From: Calamus simplicifolius
Lineage: Eukaryota > Streptophyta > Magnoliopsida > Arecales > Arecaceae
Reading direction: 5' to 3'
NCBI GenBank assembly: GCA_900491605.1
Contig: UESW01004422.1
Location: 520,659-584,658 of the forward strand
DNA length: 64,000 nt
Shown piece by piece: positions 10,787 through 21,986 of this stretch. The notes under the pieces were generated by a model, which was not told the DNA's origin, searched no databases, and saw only the letters and a list, made by a program, of their open reading frames with translations. Positions within the stretch are counted from its first letter, which is position 1. Each line of letters starts with the position of its first letter. The translations under genes and the position numbers were made by a program.

Positions 10787-13700
10787 ATGGCAAGCACTGT
10801 TGGTCAAGTCATCAAATGCAAAGGTTTGCAGTCCTCTAAGTGGATCTAACCTCATCAATGCGCTTTTTTTTTCCTTTGGGATCATTCTGGGATGGGATGG
10901 TTTGATTTTTTTTTTTAAATCCCTTGATTCATATGCTATGTTTTTATTCTGTTCTAGATTTGATCCATTCCTCCGTTCAACAGAATCTTCTTCTTCTTTT
11001 TCTTCTTTTTTTTCCCCCTCTAAATCAATGTGTTCTTGGTTATAAATCATATATTAAACGTTTCGTTTCTTTTTCTTGGTGGTGATGGAGTTTTTGAAAG
11101 ATTGGTTATTTTCTATGTTATTTATTATTTCTAATAGATTAAATTAATAGATGTTAAGCTTCCCTTGATGTAAAAAGGTAGGAAAAGAAGTTGATGATGA
11201 ACTTGTTGTTTGTTGGAGAAAATTATTATTATTATTATTTTATAGATCTATGTTGAGTGTTTATATTTGTTTGTTTTGAATGCAGCGGCTGTCGCATGGG
11301 AGGCCGGGAAACCGTTGGTGATCGAGGAGGTGGAGGTCGCCCCGCCGCAGGCGTTGGAAGTCCGGGTGAAGATCCTTTATACTTCCCTCTGCCACACGGA
11401 TGTCTACTTCTGGGAGGCTAAGGTATTCTATTTTGTGATAGCACGTAAACTGATGTCCACATCATTATTATACGAATGATTTATGGATGTTTATGCCATC
11501 TACTAAAAATGGTGTTAATTTTTAAATTTTACAGGGCCAGACTCCTGTGTTTCCTCGGATCTTTGGCCATGAGGCTGGAGGGTATGACTTCCATAACCTT
11601 ATCAAATTCCACCATTTTCTGTTTCAAAAAAAAAAAGAATCAAATCTTTTTTTTTTTTTTCTTTCTTTCTTTCTTTTTGAGGTAGAAGTGAGGGAACAAG
11701 GACTTCCCCCCCACTAAAATTTTATTAGAATCAAAAAGTTGCAAGTAAATATCTTGTTCCACCAAATGGGCATGTTATAAAACAAAACCAATTTGGCTCT
11801 TTCCTTGTTTTGGTTGAAAAAGATGCATGGTCAAAAACAAAGTAAATGTGTTTTATATTTTTCCAAAAAGAGACTTTTCTTGTCTGTTGACTTTAAACAC
11901 ATGACATATTGTCTAGATCCTGTTGTGATGGATTTGTGGTATGCCAAAATGAGTGTCCCTCATATTAATTTACAGTTTTAGTAATTCTATGCTTGGATCC
12001 ATCCACTATTTCTCTGAAAAAAATTCTGCATTTCCTGATAGATTTAAATAGCTACTGAGGTTTTTTATTAAAATAATTGTAATTTGGTGAACTTAGGATT
12101 GTGGAGAGTGTTGGGGAGGGTGTGACTGATCTTGCCCCGGGAGACCATGTCCTCCCTGTGTTCACTGGAGAATGCAAAGAGTGTGCTCATTGTAAGTCCG
12201 AGGAGAGCAACATGTGTGACCTCCTCAGGATAAACACTGACAGGGGGGTGATGATCAATGATGGGAAATCAAGGTTCAGCATCAATGGAAAGCCCATTTA
12301 CCACTTCGTAGGAACCTCCACCTTCAGTGAGTACACTGTCATCCATGTTGGCTGTCTTGCCAAGATCAACCCCCTGGCTCCCCTTGATAAAGTTTGTGTT
12401 CTTAGCTGTGGCATTTCAACAGGTGAGACACCAAGGCTGTCATATGCTTAAGATTCAAAAATTTGGATGCAGTGAAGACGCTAACTATCTTTTTAATGGT
12501 TGGTTGATAGGATTTGGTGCCACTGTTAATGTTGCAAAACCACCAAAGGGATCAACAGTGGCTATTTTTGGTTTGGGAGCTGTAGGCCTTGCTGTGAGTA
12601 TCTTTCTCCCATCTTTTTCTTTTTAGTTCAGCAACTTGTGGTTGTGTCCTGCCCATGGTTGCAATGTATCCCACGCTGAAAACTTCTCAGAAACTCAAAC
12701 CCATCCTAAGCACACTATTGCCGCCACTCTTTTGAAAACATCTGTTTTGCTGCATCCGCACCCATAGCTGCTGCTGCTACCGCTGCCGCACCTGATTCCG
12801 CTACTGAGGTCTGGCCTTCTACATCTTGCTTCAGAACATGTGGTAGTATTGATTTTGGCTTTGTTTGTAATTGATTCATTCCTGTTTATGATCAGGCTGC
12901 AGAAGGGGCTAGAGTTTCAGGGGCCTCGAGGATCATTGGTATTGATGTGAACCCCAATCGGTTTGAGGAAGGTGAAACAACTGCTCCTCTCTATCAGTGA
13001 ATCCTTATTACTGTATCGGTTAAACTATTTCAGGCTAATTTAACTTCTGCCGATGTGAGAATATATTATTTCCTGAGTGCTCCTTTTATGTAGTTCGACT
13101 CTTGATAGCTGAAAGGTTCTTGTAGGGTAACATACCCACATCGGAAATTCTAAGGAATTCTAACTAATACTTTCTTCTTAAGCTCTTTCTTATAAGTGAT
13201 AAGGTTCTACTTGTGCATGCTGATTTTAATTTTTGTGGGTAGTTGATGAATGCTAGATTTGTTTGAAATATGGTATTAAAAATCACATTTTCTTTGTTGC
13301 TCCAGCAAGGAAGTTTGGCTGCACAGAATTTGTGAATCCAATGGACCACAAGAAACCAGTCCAAGAGGTTTGTTTCTTGACATTTTAATGCTTTTTGTGT
13401 GTTGATAGAGGACTTGTTTCATTCCATGGCACCTGCTATACCATAGAAAAGTTGGACTGATTATAGTACCTCAAAAACAATGTACATGATGGTAATTAGA
13501 AAGTTTGAATATTTTCCAGGTGATTGCTGAGATAACTAATGGTGGAGTTGATCGAAGTGTTGAATGCACTGGCAACATAAATGCCATGATATCTGCATTT
13601 GAATGTGTTCATGATGTAATTTCCTGATCCCTTTTCAAACTTGTAATTCAAACTATACTTTCCATTAATTTAGGCTCGTATAAGATAGCAATCTGAAAAT

Positions 13701-14280
13701 GTTATCTGCCCAGGGTTGGGGTGTTGCTGTGCTGGTTGGGGTGCCTCACAAAGACGCCGAGTTCAAAACCCACCCTATGAACTTACTTAATGAAAGGACT
13801 CTTAAGGGAACCTTCTTTGGGAACTATAAACCGCGCTCTGACCTTCCTTCAGTCGTTGAGAAGTATATGAACAAGGTAAACAGCTTATTCTAATTTCTCT
13901 TGCTTAATCTTTTATTTCTTTTCTTTGCTTGATAAAAGTGATTAAAAAAAGACCCGTCTGTCTTGGTTCATGTATTTCTACTGATGGCTAAAGCATTACT
14001 CTTGATGGATGAGAGATTTAGATGCTGTAGGATTAGCTAACAAAGCATGAGAATTTTTTTCTTAGATTCTATTCAAGTATTTTTGCATTCTTTAGTCATT
14101 AAGCTTATCGGAAATATACTGCTTTGGATTCTTATTATTGCCATTCCATGTGCAATGGTGCAGGAGATAGAATTGGAGAAGTTCATTACCCACAGTGTGC
14201 CTTTCTCTGAAATCAACAAGGCCTTTGATTACATGCTCAATGGTCAGGGCCTTCGGTGCATCATTCGCATGGAGGAATAG
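10787..14280 (+). CDS. ADH1: Alcohol dehydrogenase class P (ADH1-type), ten exons
   Basis: Zinc- and NAD-dependent cytosolic enzyme interconverting acetaldehyde and ethanol, used in fermentation under low oxygen. Exons by GT-AG junctions: 10787-10823, 11286-11422, 11535-11581, 12097-12422, 12511-12593, 12896-12971, 13306-13367, 13520-13615, 13714-13875, 14164-14280. They join in frame to 380 residues, the usual plant length, and ten exons is the classic plant ADH1 structure. Visible motifs: catalytic zinc ligands Cys48 ('SLCHTDVYFWEAKG'), His70 ('GHEAGG') and Cys178 ('SCGISTG'); structural zinc Cys100, 103, 106 and 114 ('CKECAHCKSEESNMC'); Rossmann 'GLGAVG' at 203-208. The C-terminus is 'GLRCIIRMEE'. 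The ATG gives the family's normal N-terminus. No frameshift or lost key residue is seen, so it looks functional. Paralogue number (ADH1 versus ADH2) cannot be settled here. Confidence 0.97.
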
Positions 14281-14363
14281 AGCAGGTCCGCACCACTCTG
14301 GAGAGAAGTTGAAAAATTGAATCATGTCTTATGCCATGTCAATCTTTGCTGTCATTGTGTTTA

Positions 14364-14369
14364 AATAAA
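14364..14369 (+). terminator. Likely ADH1 polyadenylation signal
   Basis: 'AATAAA' lies about 84 bp after the ADH1 stop codon. Plant signals are loose, so other A-rich sites downstream may also be used. Confidence 0.55.
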
Positions 14370-14380
14370 ATAATTCAACT

Positions 14381-15730
14381 AAGTGACTGTGAGATGAGCT
14401 CAGTCCTTATCTCTTCTGCTTGTTGAAAAAAATTTTGTGTTACATCATCATCCCTTTGTAGTTTGCTGGTGTTTTGTTTCTTATACATGTAAACTTCTTC
14501 TGGAGATTAGGCGAAGTAAGATATGTTTTCTCATTTGCTACCTCAGCTCTTTCTTTTTTTGTTGGATTTTTTGATATAAAATGTGGTGCCACTTCAAGTG
14601 CTTGGGAAAGCAGGTGCTTGATTATCCTGTTGATGGTTTTCTAAAGGCAGTTCCTTTTCATTGCCCATCCAATAATCCTATCATTTAAGGTGACATGTAA
14701 TGAAATTTATTGAACCAAGGTCATCACGCTTGAAGGTGTCATGAAGTAGAGAAGTGACAGCTGGTGGATTCATGCCTGGAAACATTATATAAAGTGTCTT
14801 GATTCGGCCAAAGTGCGAAATTTTAGCCTCCCTCGATAAAAAATGTAGTTCACCTGAAGGCATGATCATTGACGCATCGGCCCACCTCTGGCCTTTTTAA
14901 ACGCCATATTTTCTACAGGACTGGAGCTTGGAGTGGCCTTGATCTAGAAAAGGCTTGGGAAATTTTGAGTTGGACTTTCTTAGGTTCCGTTGTGGAGGTA
15001 CCTGTATTTATGCAATTGGCTTAAATAAATAAACATTCAAAAATTTATATGTTCATGTATTTTTGTTCACCTAATCAGGACAGTTGTCAAATTATTGAAA
15101 TGATATTTTGAATCTGTTTAAGACTTGAAATTTTAAGCAGACAAATTTGGAAATTTTGATGCATGTGCTCTGCAGGTTGAGTTAATGTTTAGAAAATCTC
15201 TGATAATAGGAGACTTTGTTGAAAGGGAAGTCCAAAGCTAAAAACATGTTGGCATGGAGGTGATTCATTTTTGATTAGAAGGTGAGCATCACAGAAGCTA
15301 GATTCAAACTCGCAAAAAGTTCTACAGGACTTCAATTAAATACTAAACGAATACTTTTTTGGCGACTACTAAAATGCATACTAGTTTCAGCTCATACAAT
15401 GAGATAAAAGAAATTTTAAGGCTTGATCCAAGCTCTTACAGATACTATAAGGTTGGATCATTTCATAATTGAATGAGCTTGAGCAAACTTTTAGATACAT
15501 GGCTTTTATTAAGTTAATTTGAGGTGGTCACTGTTCTTTGGCAAAAAAATAGAAAAGGATGGCTACCTTTTAAAGGGTAAAAAATTTTGTATCGATTATG
15601 AAGTGACGGTCCAAAGTACAAACCTTTTCCAAGTTGGTAATATTTTTGGGTCCATGTACCGAGCTAGGTTCAAATCGTGCCTTCAATGGATTTAGGGGAT
15701 TGTGACACGCTTTGCCGCTTTGCCCCACTG
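14381..15730. other. Intergenic DNA, no gene seen
   Basis: AT-rich sequence with only short, patternless reading frames on both strands. No repeat structure stands out. Confidence 0.5.
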
Positions 15731-15731
15731 A

Positions 15732-16560
15732 TTAAATGGGAGAAAGAGATGTGATCCAGATGAATCCCCTCTGTTTAGCTTGCCTGATGGTGTCCGTCCG
15801 TAAGGCGAATTTCTATTTGCACGGCTTGAATTATTCAGTGCATCTTTCAAATTTTTTTTAAAAAATTTTGAAATTATCCTTTTTGCACTTCTCATCTTTT
15901 TTTCTCTTTCCTTTTTTGGCACCACCTTTCATCCTTTTTTTTTCACCCATCCTTCTTCTTTCAGCTTTGATCTTTTTCTCACTCTTCGGTCTCCACACAT
16001 CTCCTTCCCTTTTTGGTATGATGCCAGAGAGAGAGAGAGAGAGGGGGCATCGGGGCAAGAGAATAGAGAGAAGACCGAGGCCAAAGAAAAGGTGGGGGCC
16101 GATGGTAGAGATGGAAGGAAAAGAGACGGGCTGAAGGACAGAGATTAAGGGTGATGCCAGAAAGAGAAGGAGAGAGGGAGGTTGCCGAAAAGAAAAGAAG
16201 ATGAAAGCCGTTTTTGGAAAGAAGTGCATGACCTGATGACCTGAAAACCAAAGGCCTGGAGTGAATACTATCAAACGAAAGATCCGAAGGCACGGCGGAG
16301 CCAACCTTAGCTCTCTCACTCTTCAGCAGGTTCCCTCCTGCTGCCCTGGTCACCATCATCAGTAGGTATTTGTATTTGCCTTGAACCATCCTCAGCTCAC
16401 CTGATGCTTCACCCCAAAGAAAGCAGAACAATATTTTTATATTACTTTAAAGGACACGTGCACTTTGACCAGTCTCCGGAGGAACCAAAGTACTCAGTAC
16501 CGTTGGAGCGAGGGCGTTTCTGTGGCTCTGAACAAGGATAGGGCGAGGTATTTAATTTGT
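15732..16560 (+). promoter_or_regulatory. Duplicated upstream region of the small Lys-rich gene (copy A)
   Basis: Pieces of this stretch match the region upstream of the second copy (46595-47045): 'gagatgtgatc.a.atgaat' near 15743, 'gaagtgcatgac' near 16220, and the 'aaagatccga.ggcacg' block near 16275. Between them lies a strand-asymmetric purine/pyrimidine-rich stretch (about 15868-16200), with a (GA)n run at 16026-16043, that is absent from the other copy. Long open frames across it are low-complexity by-products. Confidence 0.5.
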
Positions 16561-16568
16561 CCACCATC

Positions 16569-16576
16569 TATAAAAG
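16569..16576 (+). promoter_or_regulatory. TATA box of small gene copy A
   Basis: 'TATAAAAG' lies 84 bp before the start codon. An equivalent TATA box sits at the same distance before copy B at 47132, which supports real promoter function. Confidence 0.75.
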
Positions 16577-16652
16577 GCTATCCGAACCCCGTTCCCGGAG
16601 ACACAGCACATCCACAGAGCAAAGTTTGCAGAGAAAGAAGGGAGCAGTAGAG

Positions 16653-16916
16653 ATGGCCTTCAGCTTCTCTTGCATTCCAGCCTTTGCCAAAGTTTCCCCC
16701 ATGAAAGCACCATCATCAAAAGTAGAGGATGACCACTTCTCCGATTCAAAGCTAAAGGAGAGTGAGGAGGAGGAGAAGAAGAAGAAGCAAGAGAAGGAGG
16801 TGAACAACGAGAAGCATCAAGATAAGAAGAAGAGGAAGAAGAACAAGAGCAACCTCGAGCAGGCTGCTTCGAGGGCGATGTACTTCCAATTCCACTCTCG
16901 ACCGGGCCTCCTCTGA
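16653..16916 (+). CDS. Small Lys/Glu-rich protein of unknown function, copy A
   Basis: An 87-residue protein I cannot assign to a named family. The N-terminal 20 residues ('MAFSFSCIPAFAKVSPMKAP') are mildly hydrophobic. The middle (about residues 30-68) is a highly charged Glu/Lys block likely to be helical and basic overall. The C-terminus is 'NLEQAASRAMYFQFHSRPGLL'-like and ordered-looking. Copy B (47132-47377) shares nearly all of the N- and C-terminal residues, while the charged middle differs in length, which suggests purifying selection on the two ends. The ATG is chosen because both copies align from it and it sits about 84 bp after a TATA box. It has a single exon. The nuclear-targeting-like basic block is only an inference from composition. 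Confidence 0.75.
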   Translation: MAFSFSCIPAFAKVSPMKAPSSKVEDDHFSDSKLKESEEEEKKKKQEKEVNNEKHQDKKKRKKNKSNLEQAASRAMYFQFHSRPGLL

Positions 16917-17141
16917 TCCTGCACCGTTTGATTAGTTGTTTGGTTCTTGGCAGATGAGCATTTGTGTTTGTCGTGTGGATGTCGTTGATTAGTTGAGTTA
17001 TTAAGTCCTTTTGCCGTTGAATTCTTTTCCCCTGCTGTTCAGTGTCTCCATGAAGGGTTGTTGGTGGTATCCCCTCTCTTTCTTAGAAGGAAAAGAGGAA
17101 TTGTTTTCCTTCCATTCCTTGATGTTACTTGCTGCCATAAC
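16917..17141 (+). other. 3' flank of small gene copy A
   Basis: Presumed 3' untranslated and downstream DNA. The stretch 'cgttgaattcttttcc' (about 17016-17032) recurs after copy B (about 47505-47521), so the duplication covers this flank too. Confidence 0.5.
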
Positions 17142-17812
17142 AAGGTAGTGTTTGAGATAGAAAATAAAAGAGGATATCTTTTGTAATATTTGAAATAGAG
17201 AACAAGAGAAGATATTTATTCTCAAAGTTACTATAAAGGATAGTTAGGAATAAAGTTAATCAAGAATAATTCATGGTTAACCATGGATTATTCCCTCAAT
17301 TTATTTCCTAAAAAATACAGAAATAGCTGGTAATTCCTCTAAATAAGAGTAAGAAAGTGTTTGAAATAGAAAATAAGAATATCCCCTTTTATTCTCAAAA
17401 GTTATAACTATAAAGGATAGCTGGGAATAAAGTTAATCAGGGAGATAATTCATGATTAACCATGGGTTATTCCCTCAATTTATTCATTAGAAAATGCAGG
17501 AATAACTGGTTATCCCTCTAAATAAGAGTAAAAAAAAGTTATCATATGGATTTACCTTTTTGCATTTGATATGATCAATGGGATAGCCAAGAGATATTCC
17601 TAAGAATAGCCAGGGGATAAATCATATTCCATACATTTATTCATGAATAATATTTTTCTATCAAACACTACCTAAAAAAAATTTATCCTATGAATTTATC
17701 TTTTTGATATGATCAATGGGATAGCAAAAGGATATCCCTAGAAATAGTTAAGGAATAAACTCTATCCCATACATTATCCATAGATAATATTTTTTCTATC
17801 AAACATTACCTA
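17142..17812. mobile_element. MITE, internally duplicated (Tourist/PIF-like ends)
   Basis: The left end reads 'ggtagtgtttgagatagaaa' and the right end 'ttttctatcaaacattacc', its near reverse complement. The 'GG..TGTTTG' terminus is typical of Tourist/PIF-Harbinger MITEs. Flanking CAA/TAA would fit a decayed TAA/TTA target duplication. The left half occurs twice (about 17142-17345 and 17346-17535) and the right half twice (about 17536-17685 and 17686-17812), the first right half ending in its own 'tatcaaacactacc'. No coding capacity. Confidence 0.65.
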
Positions 17813-18428
17813 AGAGCCGCAACATAAAGTTGCTGTCTTCTGTTACCCATAGGTGGGTTGGTAAGCATATAAGTTTACAATCCAGTGCTGGCCTAACGAG
17901 AGGAAACCAAAAATTAAGTAGATCAAATGTACCTATAAAAGAAGAACCGGAGCGACTTCACAAATGTATCTGGTTTGAATCGGAAATAAAATTGGAATTG
18001 AAATGGTTTTTCCACTTCATTCCTCAGCTAGCTCCTAGTTGGTCAGATAAGAAGACCATATAATAGCATTATTAATTTTAAAATTGAATAATTTTATCAA
18101 TATAATAATAAAATTATTCAATTATAACTTTATTCATTCATATAGTATAGCAATTGTCTAATTAATATTCTTTTCACTTAAATATCAACTTATGGCCCGC
18201 TTGTTATGCATCTTATGATTTTAAAAAGATAAGCTAAAAGCTCAATAAGTGCGGCGACCAACATAATTAATATAAATATAACAAAAGGATACAAAAATCA
18301 AAAACAAACTCAATAAAAATAATAAAAAAATTACATAATAATTGCCAATCAATGCTTAAATAAATCAATATACTCATTTACTTATTATATATTATCGAAT
18401 AATCACTTCATTCAACTGATATCATATA
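17813..18428. other. AT-rich intergenic DNA, no gene seen
   Basis: The start (about 17940-18030, 'gcgacttcacaaa...ttccacttcattcc') resembles sequence after copy B near 47690-47765, so the segmental duplication may reach this far. The remainder is AT-rich and featureless. Confidence 0.4.
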
Positions 18429-19193
18429 TGTTGGAATTATTATTCAATTATAAGAAAAAAGATAAATAATAAAAATGGGCACGAGGCACGTGCATATGAT
18501 ATATATTTAAATAAATTTTAAACGAATATATTATTTGAAAGGATATATCATTCGTTCTCTTCTTCAGGTTGCTTTTTGGGTTTAGATTCGACACATTTAG
18601 AGGAAAGTCAATTCAGCGGCGGACTAGATCACCGCAAGGGTGGCCTATCACTCAGGCTTTTGAAGCTGAAAAGTGGGAGATCTTTGTCCTCTTGTTTTAA
18701 CTCAAATTTTATACTCTGATATATCGGGTTTGACTCACCCTAGAATGGTGTGATCATCGGTTTGTAACAAAAAAAAGGATATGTTATGATTCAAAAAGAT
18801 ATATCACTCAAAAGGATACGTCCTTTCATGAAAAGGTGCCTTTCAAAGTCAACCGTTATAATTCAAACGGATATATCACTTAAAAAGATATGTATGTTAT
18901 GATTCAAACGGATATATTATTTGAAAGGGATATGTCCTTTTATAAAAAGGTGCGTCTATAAAACTAACAACAAATAGAACGGAGAGATTTTTCACTGTTA
19001 CTTCGGTGCAAATTCTCTCAAGGCTTGTCATATCCTAAAAGCTATTTGTAATAATTAATCCCACAAGCAACTCCAAAGAGAGGGGAAGGGTAAATAACGC
19101 TTTAAGGAAAGCGTATACATACGTATTTCAAGTCTTCTCTTATCCTGAACATTTCATTCTTATCCAATCCAAAAACATTATCTCTTCCCAACA
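18429..19193 (+). mobile_element. Solo LTR, copia-like
   Basis: Begins 'TGTTGGAATTATTATTC' and ends 'CTCTTCCCAACA', giving the TGTTGG/CCAACA termini usual for copia LTRs. It contains a 'TTTATAAAAAGG' TATA-like stretch at about 18931 and two imperfect direct repeats (about 18776-18850 and 18887-18958). Flanks are AT alternations (ATATA/TATAT), so the 5-bp target duplication is ambiguous. No internal retrotransposon coding sequence adjoins it. A LINE fragment lies inside it. Confidence 0.6.
18547..18773 (+). mobile_element. LINE 3'-end fragment inside the solo LTR
   Basis: The last part of RNase H can be read ('ITARVAYHSG', after a TAG that replaces Trp in 'ADW'). It is followed by the same 3' untranslated pattern as the LINE at 6480-6571 ('atactc.gatat', 'cctagaatggtgtgatc') and an A run at about 18768-18776. 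'aaaggatat' at 18538-18546 and 18774-18782 is a candidate target duplication. Confidence 0.75.
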
Positions 19194-20681
19194 TATATAT
19201 CACACATAATTGTTTCGGTCAATCATGATTTTAAATATTTATCTTTTATTTTCAATTAACATGCTTAAATTGAACTCTATTACTTTTCAGCATTACATCA
19301 ACCAAGGAAAAACTTAAGCCATTGATTCACAAGCTTTGATGAAACTTAATAATCCTAAATGAATCTTAGTGATCACCTTCGTACTCCAAGCTTTAATCCA
19401 TGGCAACAACCCACTCTCCAGGCTTATATCTATAGTGTCCATTTACAACATCATATATCTGCTTATGATAGAGTTTTCCATAATTCCATGTACTTAGCTA
19501 TAGCAGTAATTTATATCATATAGCTTGTTCAAATTTCTTTCATCAAACCACCTAGTTTTACAAAATTAATTAATTTTATTTCTTTACATTGACTAAATAA
19601 AAATATAATTTCATTTATATATATTTTATACAAAATCTAATGGGAATAGGCACATGTATAATGATATATGAAATCATCAATATATGATTCAACATATAAA
19701 GAGAATGGATACAATCATACAATAATAATGCATATGAATTCTTATAAATTATTTATTATAATCATCATACATACGCATACATGTCCATTATTATTAGATG
19801 ATAATGCATGTGACTTTATTTCTATTGATATGAACTTAGATACAATGTCACTAATCGACACCTAATATATTCAATTAATTTAAAACCAATAAAGCATCTT
19901 CTTATCCAGACAATTCGAACATTATAAGACTGAAACCACTAATCATAATGAATGATGCAGTAGACACAGTCAATGATATAAAAATAAGAGGAGGGTAAGG
20001 CTAAGTTGGATAGCAGCGCAAGGTAGTCAAATTTGGATAACAACTCACCAAACCAAAGAGTGGAGGACTAGCCTAAGCAAAAGTAATTCAACAACGACTA
20101 TCAATAGTAGGGTCCAGTGGCATTCGATGAAAGCTGAAGTAGATATCGACAGGCAATTGCCGGCGAGGTTCATGGCTTACAACCGACACGTAGAAACGAA
20201 CAGCGTATAGGTCTCATGGTACTGTGAGAAGTTAAATGGAAACATTCTATCCGAGCATGCCTGGGTTCAAGGAAACATTCATCGACTGGTCAATCTTGGC
20301 TGCAAGACTAACACATGCTTTTGGGTTTTCGTCCAACAGCTAACTCCCCATCGCTTCTGGTTCTTGGCCACCAAGTAATCATCAGGTCTTTCCCTTGACC
20401 AGGTCCAAATCATATTAGAAAAGCACCAAGTGCAACTCGTTACGCAGCACACACCTACCAAATAAATTCAGAGAAAATATAAAAGATGGTATCAGCCAGG
20501 TCGTTCCTTTTGATTGAGATTTGTTGTAAATCTCTACAAAAGTATGGATACCAATGTGTCAATATTTTATGGAGCGTCAGAATTATCATCCATCCAAAAG
20601 TCGATCGTTTAAAAAAGAAACAGAGAAGCTTCGTTTCATCAATTGTTTGATCATACCATGCGTTAACATTTTTATGTATGT
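19194..20681. other. AT-rich intergenic DNA, no gene seen
   Basis: Very AT-rich to about 19960, then a more balanced stretch to 20681. Reading frames on both strands are short and carry no recognised motif. Confidence 0.45.
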
Positions 20682-21603
20682 TGCCTTTGAATTCCGTTCT
20701 TTGGCTCGGGTGCAGCCTACGTTTGGATCCGGATTGTAATCTTTCGTTTGAGTGAACCTGCAAGACAGTCCTCACACAAAAAGCGTTGAGAGTGGCCCAT
20801 GTAGAAGACCCTCCAACGTCCAAGTCAGTGAAGATTCATAGCAAACAGATGTGAAAAAAAGGCTTTTGCAGAATAATCCCTCGAGAATGGTCTCTCAAAG
20901 GCTGAAAACTCTGCTTGAGCTCTCTTAGTTTCCAGTGAGCATATCTGAGGAAGCCTTAGGACAAGATATTTATAGGCTGCTGAAATGTTGGCCGGCTATT
21001 ACCTGACTTCTTGAACGTGTCTCAGAAAGTTAAAAATCGGCATGATTTAAATCTGATTCGAATTAAGCTAGTTACGAGGCCGGTAGGATTCCGATCATAT
21101 TTGTTATGAGGATCAATGGCCAAGGAAGCTAATTGGTGCTTCAAGATTCGGTTATTTGGTTATTTATCGGAAATAGGCTATATTCGGCTTTATTTTCTTC
21201 TTGGGGGGTGCTGGAAGCCGATGTGATTGAAATTTCGCCAGATAATCAAGGATTTAAATTTCTATTGATTGTGGTCGAAGGGTCATATTCGGCTCTTAAT
21301 TTTCATTTCAGAAAGATTGTTCTTGGTGCTGCCGAGGTATGAAGGTGGCTCGGTCCTATCGAGGTGTGGAGATGGCTCGATCCTGCCGAGGTATAAAAAT
21401 GGTTCGGTCCTACCGAGGTATGAGAATAGTATGGTCTTGCCTAGGCTCGGTCATGTTGAGGTATGGAAATGGTTCGGTCTTGCCGAGGCATGGCAATTTA
21501 TCTTTTTTTAAACGTGACATCTAGCGAGCAGAAATAAAAAATGATCCTAACCTTTTTACCATATATGCGGATATTGATGCAATGATAATTTTATCCCGTA
21601 TCA
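20682..21603 (-). repeat. 3' LTR of the Tat-like element
   Basis: Matches the right LTR pieces along its length, for example 'gtgcagcctacgt.tggatcc' near 20713 versus 33227, and 'acgaggccggtaggattc' near 21074 versus 46152. The right end 'cgtatca' is followed at once by the polypurine tract, which fixes the boundary. Near 21345-21490 it contains several copies of a 'ggtcctgccgaggtatg' motif, which vary in number between the two LTRs. Confidence 0.85.
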
Positions 21604-21620
21604 CATGCCCCCCACTCTCT
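21604..21620 (-). promoter_or_regulatory. Polypurine tract of the Tat-like element
   Basis: On the minus strand the bases just before the 3' LTR read 'agagagtggggggcatg'. A purine tract here primes plus-strand DNA synthesis in LTR retrotransposons, and its position confirms the element runs on the minus strand. Confidence 0.75.
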
Positions 21621-21986
21621 AGTCCAAAGCGTAGATTCGGGCATAGGGAGTAGAGTCCCAGATGGTTTTATCTAATTTGAAAAATTCAAACCGGCTAAAG
21701 AGTGTCACACTGTCCTCATAAATGCCAGGCCATCATTTCATCATTTCTTCCAGTCATATGAGGAGAAACCATTCATTCTTTGCTATTGGCCATAGGTGGA
21801 ATGACACATGGCAGCCTTGGGGTTTAGTAGCGTTTGGGCCAAGGTTCTGCGATGCATGGGTACCCTTACTGAAGATACCTCACATCTCTATCGAGAAGTT
21901 TAAAAGGAGTCGAGCAACGCTATCCTCAGTTACGTTTTCTTCATTCTTCTTCCCCAGAGATCGAACATTTTCAATTAGAGAGTTAT

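Noticed and set aside
10477..10849. Frames of about 106 residues on both strands around the ADH1 promoter
   Set aside because: They overlap the promoter, leader and first exon of ADH1 and show no conserved pattern.
15858..16431. Overlapping minus-strand frames of about 150 residues
   Set aside because: They cover a purine/pyrimidine-rich, low-complexity upstream region of the small gene; composition alone keeps stops rare and no family pattern is seen.
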